Shown: positions 26,193 through 35,057 of the stretch, one piece after another | Layout: the number at the start of each line of letters is the position of its first letter | How positions within the stretch are numbered: position 1 is the stretch's first letter | Source: JAQVEB01 sp028698105 | Lineage (GTDB): Bacteria > Bacteroidota > Bacteroidia > Bacteroidales > Dysgonomonadaceae | Reading direction: 5' to 3' | DNA: 64,000 nucleotides | Assembly (NCBI GenBank): GCA_964293155.1 | Contig: CAXYYA010000007.1 | Coordinates: 31,721 to 95,720, forward strand | Program-made: the position numbers and the translations under genes | Notes under the pieces: model-generated | Told to the model about the DNA's origin: nothing | Database searches by the model: none | Seen by the model: only the letters and a program-made list of their open reading frames with translations

Positions 26193-27041
26193 TTATTCTT
26201 CTATCGTTTGTTTTCCTTTCCTGTATTCGCCCAGAATTTTTAAATCGCTAATCAGTGGCATTATCGCGTCAATGGATTGACGATAACGGTCGTAATCGGC
26301 GAACGTAAGATCAATGTAAAACTGGTATTCCCACTCGCGCCCAACGATGGGCAGCGATTGTATGCGCGTAAGGTTGATGCCGTAAAACGACAATACCGAA
26401 AGCACCTGCGACAAACTACCCTCCTTGTGCGGAAGCACAAAAACCAGCGACGATTTGCTGATGTGGTTATTCTTTTGCAGTTCTTTGAGCGTATCGCCCT
26501 GGGCGAGAATTAAAAAACGGGTGAAATTCCGCTTGTTCGTCTCAATTTCCGAAGCAAGGACTTCCAACCCGTATATTTCAGCGGCGAGGCTGCTGCAAAT
26601 CGCCGCTGTGCCTTTCAATCCGCGGTCGCGAATCTCTTTGGCGGCGAGTGCGGTGTCTTCGTGTTCCACAATTTTTATATCGGGCAACGTATCTAAGTAC
26701 TCCTCACACTGCATCAGCGCCATGGGGTGCGACATCACTTCCCTGATATCCTCCGGCGATTGCCTGGGCAGCACAGCCAGCGAGTGTGAAATACGCAGTT
26801 TGTATTCGCCCGCGATCTGTAAATCATTCATCTTCAGCAGATCGTGATTCTGCAACAACCCGCCGGCAATGGTATTTTCAATGGCCATAACGCCAATGAG
26901 CGACGGGTCTTTTTTTGCCTCGGCAAAAATATCACGAAAGGTGAGGCAAGGCACAATTTCCAGTTCTTCGCCTTCGAAATAATCGCGCGCTGCAATCTCG
27001 TGATAAGCGCCTAATCCGCCTTGTATCGCTATTTTTTTCAT
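26193..27041 (-). CDS. pheA: Prephenate dehydratase with ACT domain (phenylalanine synthesis)
   Basis: Converts prephenate to phenylpyruvate. The N-terminus reads MKKIAIQGGLGAYHEIAARDYF. The catalytic-domain motif 'GVMAIENTIAGGLLQNHDLL' and 'NFTRFLILAQ' (the TRF motif of the family) are present. The C-terminal ACT domain (about residues 195-275) includes 'LSVLSFYGINLTRIQSLPI' and 'EYQFYIDLTF', the usual phenylalanine-sensing module. No fused mutase, as expected given the AroQ domain on aroF. It is the first gene of the minus-strand operon, and its leader carries a leader peptide and competing hairpins (27068-27217). Feedback by ACT and transcription attenuation would give two layers of control. 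Confidence 0.95.
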   Translation of the reverse strand: MKKIAIQGGLGAYHEIAARDYFEGEELEIVPCLTFRDIFAEAKKDPSLIGVMAIENTIAGGLLQNHDLLKMNDLQIAGEYKLRISHSLAVLPRQSPEDIREVMSHPMALMQCEEYLDTLPDIKIVEHEDTALAAKEIRDRGLKGTAAICSSLAAEIYGLEVLASEIETNKRNFTRFLILAQGDTLKELQKNNHISKSSLVFVLPHKEGSLSQVLSVLSFYGINLTRIQSLPIVGREWEYQFYIDLTFADYDRYRQSIDAIMPLISDLKILGEYRKGKQTIEE

Positions 27042-27067
27042 CTGTAATTCAACTTCGTTATCTATCT

Positions 27068-27101
27068 AAAAAAAATCCTGCCGTTGTAGCGACAGGATTT
27101 T
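27068..27101 (-). terminator. Attenuator terminator hairpin in the pheA leader
   Basis: On the minus strand AAAATCCTG (from 27101) pairs with CAGGATTTT (to about 27073), with TCG/CGG as inner pairs around a CTACAA loop, followed by a run of eight T's ending at 27068. The pheA start codon lies 27 bases further on. This is an intrinsic terminator placed between the promoter and the first structural gene. Confidence 0.85.
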
Positions 27102-27159
27102 ACTTTTTTATATCGTATGACTTTTTAATCTTCTCTCCGTTTGCATATAAAATCCTGCC
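27091..27159 (-). promoter_or_regulatory. Predicted antiterminator arms of the pheA attenuator
   Basis: GGCAGGATTTTA at 27159-27148 can pair over 12 positions (one G-U) with TAAAATCCTGTC at 27102-27091, the 5' arm of the terminator, so the two folds exclude each other. ATATGCAAA at 27148-27140 is a perfect complement of TTTGCATAT at 27202-27194, inside the leader peptide codons. That gives the third, ribosome-sensitive pairing. Layout matches the classic trp/phe-type attenuators of enteric bacteria. Confidence 0.75.
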
Positions 27160-27160
27160 T

Positions 27161-27217
27161 TCACCTACTAAAGTAAAAGTAAAACCAAAAAGAATATGCA
27201 AAATTTGTATGTATCAT
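27161..27217 (-). CDS. Aromatic-rich leader peptide of the pheA operon (18 aa)
   Basis: The ATG at 27217 opens an 18-codon frame, MIHTNFAYSFWFYFYFSR, with TGA at 27163-27161. It has five Phe, three Tyr and one Trp; residues 10-16 are all aromatic. It begins about 22 bases after the expected transcription start, ends just before the antiterminator arm, and lies ahead of prephenate dehydratase. A ribosome short of charged tRNA-Phe or tRNA-Tyr would stall on codons 10-16 and free the antiterminator. Too short for ordinary gene finding. The composition in this exact position is unlikely to be chance. Confidence 0.82.
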   Translation of the reverse strand: MIHTNFAYSFWFYFYFSR

Positions 27218-27245
27218 TTTATTCGTTTTCTACGAATTGAGAGTG

Positions 27246-27274
27246 CAAATGTAATACAATTTCTGTAAAAACAA
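27246..27274 (-). promoter_or_regulatory. Bacteroidota-type promoter of the pheA operon
   Basis: On the minus strand TTG (27274-27272; CTTG in full) is followed after 18 bases by TACATTTG (27253-27246), close to the TTTG-N19-TAnnTTTG consensus. The expected start of transcription is near 27239, leaving a leader of about 200 bases that contains the leader peptide and the hairpins. Confidence 0.75.
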
Positions 27275-27317
27275 GATTTCTGCAAGAAAAAATTGCAAAT
27301 TTTCTGAAATTTACGCT

Positions 27318-28868
27318 TTACCTTATATTATGCATCAATTTTTGCAGCCTTTTCGACAGGAAGAACAGGATAACGGCAGCTATGGCCGCCATAAACACGA
27401 ATATCATGAAAAAATCGTGCAAAGTCACGATCTCGAAACCGAAAAGAGATTTCGATTTTCCCGCTTCGGGATACAATGCGCTCAACGTTCCGGCAAGTTT
27501 GTTGGAAGTAGCCATAGACAAATACCATACCCCCATCAGCAGCGATGCAAAACGGACAGGAGAAAGCTTATTGACCATGGACAAGCCTATCGGCGATAAA
27601 CTGAGCTCTCCCATCGTGTGAATAAAATACAGGCCCACCAGCCACAACATGCTCACCCTCACACCCGGAGCCACATCTTTTACGCCGAAGGCGATCAACA
27701 AATAACCCAGCGACAACAAAAACAACCCGATGGCCTGTTTGGTAGGCGATGCGGGTTCCATATTCTTTTGCCCGAGTTTCAACCACATGGTGGAAAACAA
27801 CGGTGCCAGCAGCACCACAAAAATCGCGTTGAGCGATTGAAACCAGCTCGTGGGAATGGTTTTCCCGAAGATCGTACGGTTGGTTTGCTCTTCGGCAAAG
27901 TAAGTGAGCGAGATGCCGGCCTGTTCAAATGCCGACCAAAAGAATATCACGAAAAAGGCGATGATGTAAATCACCCAAATGCGGTCGCGCTCAATTTTCG
28001 TCAGCGATTTGTTGGAAATGATGTAACCGGGGATCACGATGCACGCCGTGTAAATAAACGAGCCGATCACATCGCCTTTAAACACCAGCATGTAGAAAAC
28101 GGCATACAATAAAACGCCTATCGCTCCCCAAATAACCGTTTGTTTTACATCAAGTTTCGCTTTCGGTTTCTCCATCATCTCCGCAGAAGCCGGTGCGTTA
28201 TCCATATCTTCCTTCATAGCCGGTTTCACACCGATGGGTTCCCCTTGCGGATTCACCAGATACGTATCTTTTTTGAGTGCATACAAAATCAGGGAAAAGA
28301 TCATCATGACGGTGGCAGCCAGAAATCCCCATTTAAAATCGGCAGGATTGCCGGTATCGCCCAGATAACCACAGAGAAGCGGTGCAAGAAACGCGCCGAG
28401 GTTCACTCCCATGTAAAAAATGGTGTAAGCGGAATCCAACCTTCGGTCGCCCGGCTCGTAAAGTTGTCCTACGGCTGTGGAGATATTCGGTTTAAAAAAA
28501 CCGTTGCCGAATATCAGCGCACCAAGTCCGCCAAACATCAGCCATTTGGCCAGTTCGGTACTTTCAAAATTCCACGCGCTCAGGAACATCAGGAACTGTC
28601 CCAAAACCATCAGCACGGCTCCCCAGAAGATTGATTTTCGCATGCCCCAGTACCGGTCGGCAACGTAGCCGCCGATCAGGGGCGTGAGATACACTAACCC
28701 CGTGTAATTCCCGTAAATGGTGGACGAAAGTTCCTTATCGAACATCAACGCGTTGATGAGGTATAACGCGAAGATGGCGCGCATACCGTAATACCCGAAA
28801 CGCTCGGCCATGCCGGTCACGAAAATAAAATAAAGTCCTTTCGGGTGTGATTGTTTGGTTGTAGTCAT
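27318..28868 (-). CDS. POT-family proton:oligopeptide transporter (516 aa)
   Basis: The start is taken at 28868 (MTTTKQSHPKGLYFIFVTGMAERFGYYGMRAIFALYL); the frame extends upstream but without family similarity. The POT signature ExxERFxYY is present as GMAERFGYYGMR. Further signs are 'PLIGGYVADRYWGMRKSIFWG' and 'YMGVNLGAFLAPLLCGYLGD', giving about 14 transmembrane helices. It should import di- and tripeptides with protons, in keeping with a peptide-fermenting lifestyle. A second POT gene is divergent to it at 29092, so the two flank a shared promoter region. Confidence 0.93.
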   Translation of the reverse strand: MTTTKQSHPKGLYFIFVTGMAERFGYYGMRAIFALYLINALMFDKELSSTIYGNYTGLVYLTPLIGGYVADRYWGMRKSIFWGAVLMVLGQFLMFLSAWNFESTELAKWLMFGGLGALIFGNGFFKPNISTAVGQLYEPGDRRLDSAYTIFYMGVNLGAFLAPLLCGYLGDTGNPADFKWGFLAATVMMIFSLILYALKKDTYLVNPQGEPIGVKPAMKEDMDNAPASAEMMEKPKAKLDVKQTVIWGAIGVLLYAVFYMLVFKGDVIGSFIYTACIVIPGYIISNKSLTKIERDRIWVIYIIAFFVIFFWSAFEQAGISLTYFAEEQTNRTIFGKTIPTSWFQSLNAIFVVLLAPLFSTMWLKLGQKNMEPASPTKQAIGLFLLSLGYLLIAFGVKDVAPGVRVSMLWLVGLYFIHTMGELSLSPIGLSMVNKLSPVRFASLLMGVWYLSMATSNKLAGTLSALYPEAGKSKSLFGFEIVTLHDFFMIFVFMAAIAAVILFFLSKRLQKLMHNIR

Positions 28869-28890
28869 AACGATTTGATTTTTTGATACG

Positions 28891-28898
28891 CAAAAGTA
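28891..28898 (-). promoter_or_regulatory. -7 promoter element of the minus-strand POT gene
   Basis: TACTTTTG on the minus strand (28898-28891) matches TAnnTTTG and lies 22 bases before the chosen start. Nineteen bases further upstream is TTTC rather than TTTG, so the -33 half is imperfect. Confidence 0.5.
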
Positions 28899-29044
28899 GT
28901 TTTTTTCTTTGATTTCGGAAACTTCTGACGGGTTTATTCGTTTTTCGGATTGTAAGGGTGTTAACGCTGCCACCCCTAAAAAAAGCAAAATCCAGCTAAT
29001 GTTAATTTTTTAACGTATAAACCCGATATTTGAAGATTTTTACG

Positions 29045-29052
29045 TATGTTTG
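29045..29052 (+). promoter_or_regulatory. -7 promoter element of the plus-strand POT gene
   Basis: TATGTTTG matches TAnnTTTG, 39 bases before the ATG at 29092. The nearest TTTG upstream is only 12 bases away, so no good -33 box is seen. Confidence 0.45.
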
Positions 29053-29091
29053 TGGCTTGAAAAATTTTACGTAATATTTAAATCTATCACA

Positions 29092-30624
29092 ATGTTTAAA
29101 AATCATCCCAAAGGACTTCTGGCGGCTTCGTTAGCCAACATGGGCGAACGCTTCGGGTTTTACACCATGATGGCGATTCTTTCCTTGTTTCTTATGGCCA
29201 AATTCGGACTAAACGAAACAAACGCCGGTATTATCTATTCTATTTTTTATGCCTCTATTTATCTGCTAGCCCTTGCAGGCGGCTTTATTGCCGATAGAAC
29301 ACGCAATTACAAGGGAACAATTTTAGCCGGATTATTACTGATGGCTTTAGGTTACCTCATTATTGCCGTTCCCACACCAACCCCTGCACCACACGGAAAA
29401 TTCGCTCTGTTACTTATCCTCACGTGTGTGGGGCTGTTTACAATCGCTTTCGGTAACGGGCTGTTTAAGGGGAACTTACAGGCGTTGGTGGGTCAAATGT
29501 ACGACGCGCCGGAATACAGCAAAATGCGCGACTCCGGTTTCCAGTTGTTTTATATGTTCATAAACGTGGGCGCTATTTTCGCGCCTTTTCTTGCCGTAGC
29601 TGTCAGAAACTGGTGGGTCGAAAAAAACGGATTCGCTTACAATGCCGACCTCCCCGCGTTAGCGCATCAGCATTTGGGCAACACCATCACACCCGAAGGA
29701 GCCGCACGGCTACAGGATCTGGCTGCCCGCGTGGGTTTTACCGGCACGGATATGACAGCGTTCAGCAATGAATACCTGAACGTTTTCGTTACCGGATTCC
29801 ATTACGCTTTCGCTGTAGCCATTTTTGCCATGCTCATTTCGCTGGCCATCTATATATTTAACAAGAAACGTTTCCCCGATCCGAAAATTAAAACGGCCGC
29901 GGCTCATGGTGTTGTGGAAGACGATATGAGCGTTGAGGAAATCAAACAACGTCTGTATGCCCTGTTTGCCGTGTTTGCGGTTGTGATCTTCTTTTGGTTC
30001 TCATTTCATCAAAATGGACTGACGCTCACCTACTTTGCCAAAGACTATACCGACCTAAGTCAGATTAAACTGAATTTAGGATTTACCACACTGGAGGGCG
30101 CCGAAATTTTCCAATCCATAAACCCGTTCTTCGTTGTGTTCTTAACACCCATTATTGTGGGATTTTTCGGGTGGTTGCGGTCCAAAGGAAAAGAACCTTC
30201 CACGCCACGAAAAATTGCCATTGGCATGGGTATCGCTGCTCTGGCTTACGTCGTTATGTCTCTCGGTTCAATCGGATTGCCTTCCAAAACGGAAGTTGAT
30301 GCGATGGGCGGGCTCTCCAATGCGGAACGTGTAACCCCATGGTTGTTGATCGGGACGTATTTTATTTTAACCGTAGCAGAATTATTTATCAGCCCGTTGG
30401 GTATTTCCTTTGTTTCCAAAGTGGCACCGCCGAAATACCAGGGTATTATGCAGGGTGCATGGTTGGGCGCAACTGCGGCCGGCAACAGTTTGCTCTTTAT
30501 CGGGGCAATATTCTACACCAGTATGTCGATATCCGGAACATGGTTAATATTTGTAACAGCCTGTGTGATATCTATGTTTATGATGCTTTTCATGCTGAAA
30601 TGGCTCGAAAGAGTTTCAAAATAA
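29092..30624 (+). CDS. POT-family proton:oligopeptide transporter, second copy (510 aa)
   Basis: Start at 29092 (MFKNHPKGLLAASLANMGERFGFYTMMAILSLFL). The signature motif is GERFGFYTMM, followed by 'LALAGGFIADRTRNYKGTILAG' and 'RDSGFQLFYMFINVGAIFAPFLA'. Transmembrane layout as in the divergent paralogue, but the two are clearly diverged, so they probably differ in peptide preference. A loop of about 60 residues between helices near residues 175-235 is hydrophilic and specific to this copy. It is closed by a strong terminator at 30649, so it is monocistronic. Confidence 0.92.
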   Translation: MFKNHPKGLLAASLANMGERFGFYTMMAILSLFLMAKFGLNETNAGIIYSIFYASIYLLALAGGFIADRTRNYKGTILAGLLLMALGYLIIAVPTPTPAPHGKFALLLILTCVGLFTIAFGNGLFKGNLQALVGQMYDAPEYSKMRDSGFQLFYMFINVGAIFAPFLAVAVRNWWVEKNGFAYNADLPALAHQHLGNTITPEGAARLQDLAARVGFTGTDMTAFSNEYLNVFVTGFHYAFAVAIFAMLISLAIYIFNKKRFPDPKIKTAAAHGVVEDDMSVEEIKQRLYALFAVFAVVIFFWFSFHQNGLTLTYFAKDYTDLSQIKLNLGFTTLEGAEIFQSINPFFVVFLTPIIVGFFGWLRSKGKEPSTPRKIAIGMGIAALAYVVMSLGSIGLPSKTEVDAMGGLSNAERVTPWLLIGTYFILTVAELFISPLGISFVSKVAPPKYQGIMQGAWLGATAAGNSLLFIGAIFYTSMSISGTWLIFVTACVISMFMMLFMLKWLERVSK

Positions 30625-30648
30625 AACAAACTTATTCACGATAAAAAT

Positions 30649-30679
30649 AACCGGCGGATGCGAATTCGCCGGTTTTTTT
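30649..30679 (+). terminator. Intrinsic terminator after the plus-strand POT gene
   Basis: AACCGGCG (30649-30656) pairs with CGCCGGTT (30667-30674) around a ten-base loop, followed by a T run to 30679. It lies 25 bases after the stop codon. Confidence 0.85.
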
Positions 30680-30782
30680 ACCCAAAAACTTTAACATTCA
30701 CAAAAATCCTCACATTCCGATAGATAAAAAGCATGGTTGATAACTTCTTTCTCTTTCGTCCCGAAAGAACCTTTTTTTTCGT

Positions 30783-30790
30783 TATATTTG
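30783..30790 (+). promoter_or_regulatory. -7 promoter element of dnaE
   Basis: TATATTTG matches TAnnTTTG, 37 bases before the dnaE start. No TTTG at the right distance upstream. Confidence 0.5.
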
Positions 30791-30827
30791 TCAGCATCTA
30801 ACGTTACAAAAATCCTATCAATCTGAA

Positions 30828-33800
30828 ATGCAGCCTTTTATACATTTACACGTTCACTCGCAATATTCCCTGCTCGACGGGCAAGCCAGCATTCAGCGTC
30901 TGGTGGACAAAGCCGTGAACGATGGCATGAAAGCCATCGCCCTCACCGACCATGGAGCCATGTACGGCGTTAAGGAATTCATCAATTACATATCGAAAAA
31001 GAACGCGCCGGTAAATGCCGCCATCAAGGAACTCAAAGCGAAAAGAGAGAAAGCGGCGAAAGAGGAGGCATCGGATAAAATCTCTGAGTTTGACGAAAAG
31101 ATAAACGAAGCCAAGACCAAACTTTTTAAACCGATAATAGGCTGTGAATGCTATTTGGCGAGGCGTGACCGTTTTCAGCAAACTGACAAAATAGACGGTA
31201 GCGGATGGCACCTGATCGTGCTGGCAAAAAATTTGCAAGGGTACAAAAACCTGATCAAGATAGTATCGAAAAGCTGGACAGAAGGATTTTATTACCGCCC
31301 GCGCATTGACAAAGAGTTACTCGAAAAATACCACGAAGGGCTCATTCTCTCTTCGGCCTGCCTCGGCGGTGAAATATCGAGAAAAGTGGACGACGGACAG
31401 ATTAACGAAGCCGAAGAAGCCGTACAATGGTACAAAAGCATTTTCGGCGACGATTATTACCTTGAACTCCAACGCCACAAAACCGATCGTGCCGATGCCG
31501 ATCAATCAACTTATCCCAAGCAGGAGAAAGTGAACAAGGAGTTGCTTCGCATAGCGGAAAAATACAACGTGAAAGTTATCGCGACCAACGATGTGCATTT
31601 CGTGGACGAAGAAGATGCCGACGCCCACGATCGCCTTATCTGCCTGAGTACCGGAAAAGATTTTGACGATCCCGACCGTATGCGATATACCAAGCAGGAA
31701 TGGCTGAAAACCACGGAAGAAATGAACCGCATTTTCGGCGACGTACCCTTCGCACTGGCCAACACGCTGGAAATAGCCGATAAAGTGGAGTTTTATTCCA
31801 TTGACAACGAAGCGTTGATGCCTTTTTACCCTATTGACCCTTCCTTCGGAACCGAGGAAAGTTACAAGGCGAAACACACGAAAAGAGGGTTGGAAGAAGA
31901 ATTCGGAAAAGAAAATTTCAAGCGCCTTGGCGGTTATGAAAAAGTGATCCGTATTAAACTCGAAGCCGATTATCTGGCGCATCTCACCCAAATTGGCGCT
32001 GAAAAAAGATACAACGAAAATCTTTCCGACGAAGTGAAAGAACGCCTCACCTTTGAGCTGGACACCATTAAAAACATGGGCTATCCGGGCTACTTCCTTA
32101 TCGTTCAGGATTTTATCTCCGCTGCGCGGGAGATGGATGTTTCGGTTGGCCCGGGAAGAGGTTCGGCGGCAGGATCAGCCGTTGCTTATTGCCTGGGAAT
32201 TACCGATATAGACCCGTTGAAATACGACCTGCTTTTTGAACGATTCCTCAACCCCGACCGTATTTCGATGCCCGATATTGACATTGACTTCGACGACGAA
32301 GGACGCGGAAAAGTCCTGCGCTGGGTAACGGAAAAATACGGCACGGAAAAAGTGGCGCACATCATCACATACGGCACAATGGCCACAAAATCGTCCATTC
32401 GCGACGTGGCGCGGGTTCACAAGCTTCCGCTTTCGGAATCGGACAGGCTGGCGAAACTCGTCCCCGACCGGATACCGAACGTGAAAAAGATCAACCTGCG
32501 CGCAGCCATCGAAAATGTCCCCGACCTCCGAAATGCTTCCATGAGCCCCGATCCGCTGGTGCGTGACACATTAAAGTACGCCGAAATGCTCGAAGGCAAT
32601 GTGCGCAGCACCGGAGTACACGCCTGCGGCGTTATCATCGGGCAAAGCGATATTTCGGACATCGTACCCATCAGTACGGCGGAAGACAAAGAGACTAAAG
32701 AAAAAATGCTGGTTACGCAGTACGAAGGTTCAGTGATTGAGGAAACCGGCCTCATAAAAATGGATTTTCTCGGGTTGAAAACGCTTTCCATCATTAAAGA
32801 TGCCGTAAAAAACATCAAATACACGGAAGGAATAAAGATCAATATCAACGAAATTGATATGAACGATCCGAAAACCTACCAACTATATTGTGACGGCAAA
32901 ACTACGGGAACATTTCAGTTTGAATCTGCCGGAATGCAGAAGTATCTGAAAGCCTTGCGCCCCAGCAAATTCGAAGACCTGATCGCGATGAACGCACTTT
33001 ACCGCCCGGGCCCAATGGACTACATTCCCTCATTTATCGCGCGCAAACACGGTCAGGAAGAAATCTCGTACGATATTCCCGTGATGGAAAAGTACCTTGA
33101 CGAAACCTACGGAATTACGGTGTATCAGGAGCAGGTGATGCTTCTGTCGCGGTTGCTGGCCGGGTTCACACGCGGCCAATCGGACGAGTTGCGCAAGGCA
33201 ATGGGTAAAAAGCTGGCCGATAAAATGGCCGCGCTGAAAGAAAAATTTATCGCGGGCGGAAAAACCAACGGTTATAAGGAAAAAGATTTGCAAAAGATAT
33301 GGACCGACTGGGAAAAATTCGCTCAATATGCATTCAATAAATCGCACTCCACCTGCTATTCGTGGGTGGCTTACCAAACCGCTTGGTTAAAAGCCAATTA
33401 TCCTTCGGAATACATGGCCTCGGTGCTATCGAACAACCTGAACAACATCACCGAGATCAGCAAGTTCATGGACGAATGCAAAGCGATGGGGATAAACGTG
33501 TTGAGCCCCGACGTTAATGAATCGTTCCGTAAGTTTTCGGTAAATAAAAACGGCGATATCCGTTTCGGTTTGGCGGCTATAAAAAGCGTTGGACAGGGCG
33601 CCGCCCAAAACATTATTGACGAACGGCTGCAAAACGGGCCGTATAAAGACGTTTTCGATTTTGTGGAACGCGTGAACCTCACATCGTGCAACAAAAAAAA
33701 TATTGAAGCGCTGGCGCTTTCTGGCGCCTTCGATTCGTTGCCGGGTGTATATCGCGAACAATTTTTCGGGGTGAACGCCAGAGGGGAAGATTTTTTGGAA

Positions 33801-34568
33801 ACGCTGGTTCGCTATGGAAGTAAGTTTCAACTTGATAAACAGGTGTCTATGAATTCGCTCTTTGGCGACGATTCATCGTTCCAAATTGCCCGCCCCGAGG
33901 TGCCGAAGACACAACGATGGTCAGACCTTGAACGGCTGAACAAAGAAAAAGAACTTATCGGCATTTACCTCTCCGCTCATCCGCTGGACGATTACGAATT
34001 TATCCTGAAATACATTTGCACGGCCGATTCCGTAATGCTAAGCGATTTGGAGAACCTGGAGGGTAAAGAAGTGTCGTTTGGCGGCATCATCACAAACGTG
34101 CGCGAGGGACAAACAAAAAAAGGTTCGCCTTACACGATCTTCAAAATCGAAGATTACTCCGGCAGTTGCGAACTTGCTCTTTTTGGCGAAGACAGCGTGA
34201 ATTACGGTCGTTTTGCCCGCATCGGATTGTCGGTTTACGCTACGGCAAAAATACAACCCAAACGCTATCGCCCCGAAGAGTTGGAGATTAAACTCAACAG
34301 TATGAACCTGTTATCGGAAATGAGAGATAAACTGGTTTCGAAGATCACGTTACAAATACCACTCACTGATATAGACGACACGGTTGTAGCGGAATTATCG
34401 GCACTGTTAAAAAACAATTCGGGTAATTCGTTGTTATATTTCCAAATCACCGGCGAAGAAGCCAACATGAATGTCCAGCTCTTTGCCCGTCCTTCGCGCA
34501 TTCAGGTGAACAAACACCTGATAGATTATTTGAGGGATAACTTATTTATAGATTTTAAAATTAACTAA
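30828..34568 (+). CDS. dnaE: DNA polymerase III subunit alpha (replicative polymerase)
   Basis: A 1246-residue C-family polymerase. The N-terminal PHP domain shows FIHLHVHSQYSLLDGQASIQ and 'AIALTDHGAMYGV'. The palm catalytic aspartates are in 'MPDIDIDFDDEGRGKVL', preceded by 'VGPGRGSAAGSAVAYCLGI'. The fingers and thumb region contains 'YRPGPMDYIPSFIARKHGQE' and 'QYAFNKSHSTCYSWVAYQTAWLKANYP'. A C-terminal OB domain appears at about 1065-1150 (VSFGGIITNVREGQTKKGSPYTIFKIED). Length fits the Bacteroidota DnaE1 type. The next gene, trxA, follows after 99 bases. Confidence 0.97.
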   Translation: MQPFIHLHVHSQYSLLDGQASIQRLVDKAVNDGMKAIALTDHGAMYGVKEFINYISKKNAPVNAAIKELKAKREKAAKEEASDKISEFDEKINEAKTKLFKPIIGCECYLARRDRFQQTDKIDGSGWHLIVLAKNLQGYKNLIKIVSKSWTEGFYYRPRIDKELLEKYHEGLILSSACLGGEISRKVDDGQINEAEEAVQWYKSIFGDDYYLELQRHKTDRADADQSTYPKQEKVNKELLRIAEKYNVKVIATNDVHFVDEEDADAHDRLICLSTGKDFDDPDRMRYTKQEWLKTTEEMNRIFGDVPFALANTLEIADKVEFYSIDNEALMPFYPIDPSFGTEESYKAKHTKRGLEEEFGKENFKRLGGYEKVIRIKLEADYLAHLTQIGAEKRYNENLSDEVKERLTFELDTIKNMGYPGYFLIVQDFISAAREMDVSVGPGRGSAAGSAVAYCLGITDIDPLKYDLLFERFLNPDRISMPDIDIDFDDEGRGKVLRWVTEKYGTEKVAHIITYGTMATKSSIRDVARVHKLPLSESDRLAKLVPDRIPNVKKINLRAAIENVPDLRNASMSPDPLVRDTLKYAEMLEGNVRSTGVHACGVIIGQSDISDIVPISTAEDKETKEKMLVTQYEGSVIEETGLIKMDFLGLKTLSIIKDAVKNIKYTEGIKININEIDMNDPKTYQLYCDGKTTGTFQFESAGMQKYLKALRPSKFEDLIAMNALYRPGPMDYIPSFIARKHGQEEISYDIPVMEKYLDETYGITVYQEQVMLLSRLLAGFTRGQSDELRKAMGKKLADKMAALKEKFIAGGKTNGYKEKDLQKIWTDWEKFAQYAFNKSHSTCYSWVAYQTAWLKANYPSEYMASVLSNNLNNITEISKFMDECKAMGINVLSPDVNESFRKFSVNKNGDIRFGLAAIKSVGQGAAQNIIDERLQNGPYKDVFDFVERVNLTSCNKKNIEALALSGAFDSLPGVYREQFFGVNARGEDFLETLVRYGSKFQLDKQVSMNSLFGDDSSFQIARPEVPKTQRWSDLERLNKEKELIGIYLSAHPLDDYEFILKYICTADSVMLSDLENLEGKEVSFGGIITNVREGQTKKGSPYTIFKIEDYSGSCELALFGEDSVNYGRFARIGLSVYATAKIQPKRYRPEELEIKLNSMNLLSEMRDKLVSKITLQIPLTDIDDTVVAELSALLKNNSGNSLLYFQITGEEANMNVQLFARPSRIQVNKHLIDYLRDNLFIDFKIN

Positions 34569-34667
34569 ATACTTCAGACTGTCAGGCTTTAAGACGTTAG
34601 ACCATAGTCTAAAGGCGAGGCGGTTTGCAAACAATAAACCATCAAACAATTTAAAATAAAAAATATT

Positions 34668-34982
34668 ATGGCTCTTCAAATTACAGACGCAACACTAAAT
34701 GATGTATTAAGCACCGACAAACTGGTACTGATCGATTTCTGGGCGGAATGGTGCGGCCCCTGCAAAATGATCGGCCCGATCATTGAACAATTGGGCGAAG
34801 AATACAAAGATAAAATCGTTGTCGGCAAGCTTGATGTGGATAACAACGACGAAGCAACCTCAAAATACGGCATTCGCAATATCCCCACCGTGCTTTTCAT
34901 TAAAAACGGCGAAGTGGTGGATAAAGTGGTGGGCGCAGGACCGAAAACGCTTTTTGCCGGCAAGATAGAAAAATTGCTGTAA
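34668..34982 (+). CDS. trxA: Thioredoxin
   Basis: A 104-residue cytoplasmic thioredoxin with the redox motif WCGPC in 'LIDFWAEWCGPCKMIGPII' and the cis-proline loop 'IRNIPTVLFIKNGEVVDKVVGA'. It reduces protein disulfides using thioredoxin reductase. The complete fold is present with no extension or signal peptide. It is closed by a strong hairpin shared with the convergent flavodoxin gene. Confidence 0.96.
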   Translation: MALQITDATLNDVLSTDKLVLIDFWAEWCGPCKMIGPIIEQLGEEYKDKIVVGKLDVDNNDEATSKYGIRNIPTVLFIKNGEVVDKVVGAGPKTLFAGKIEKLL

Positions 34983-35002
34983 AACCCGCGCAACCTACAT
35001 AC

Positions 35003-35040
35003 AAAAACGGACAGCCCCGAAGCGGAGCTGCCCGTTTTTT
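35003..35040. terminator. Bidirectional terminator between trxA and flavodoxin
   Basis: AAAAACGG..CAGC (from 35003) pairs with GCTG..CCGTTTTTT (to 35040). A-tract on one side and T-tract on the other let it act for both convergent genes. Confidence 0.85.
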
Positions 35041-35057
35041 ATATCCGTAAACGAAGT

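Noticed and set aside
25363..26280. 305-codon open frame on the plus strand opposite the aminotransferase gene
   Set aside because: It mirrors the codon pattern of a clear PLP enzyme on the other strand and shows no domain, start signal or operon context.
27068..27101. Hairpin read as the terminator of the minus-strand POT gene
   Set aside because: It lies 217 bases beyond that gene's stop, behind a good promoter and the aromatic leader peptide, and its 5' arm has a competing partner. A double role cannot be excluded.
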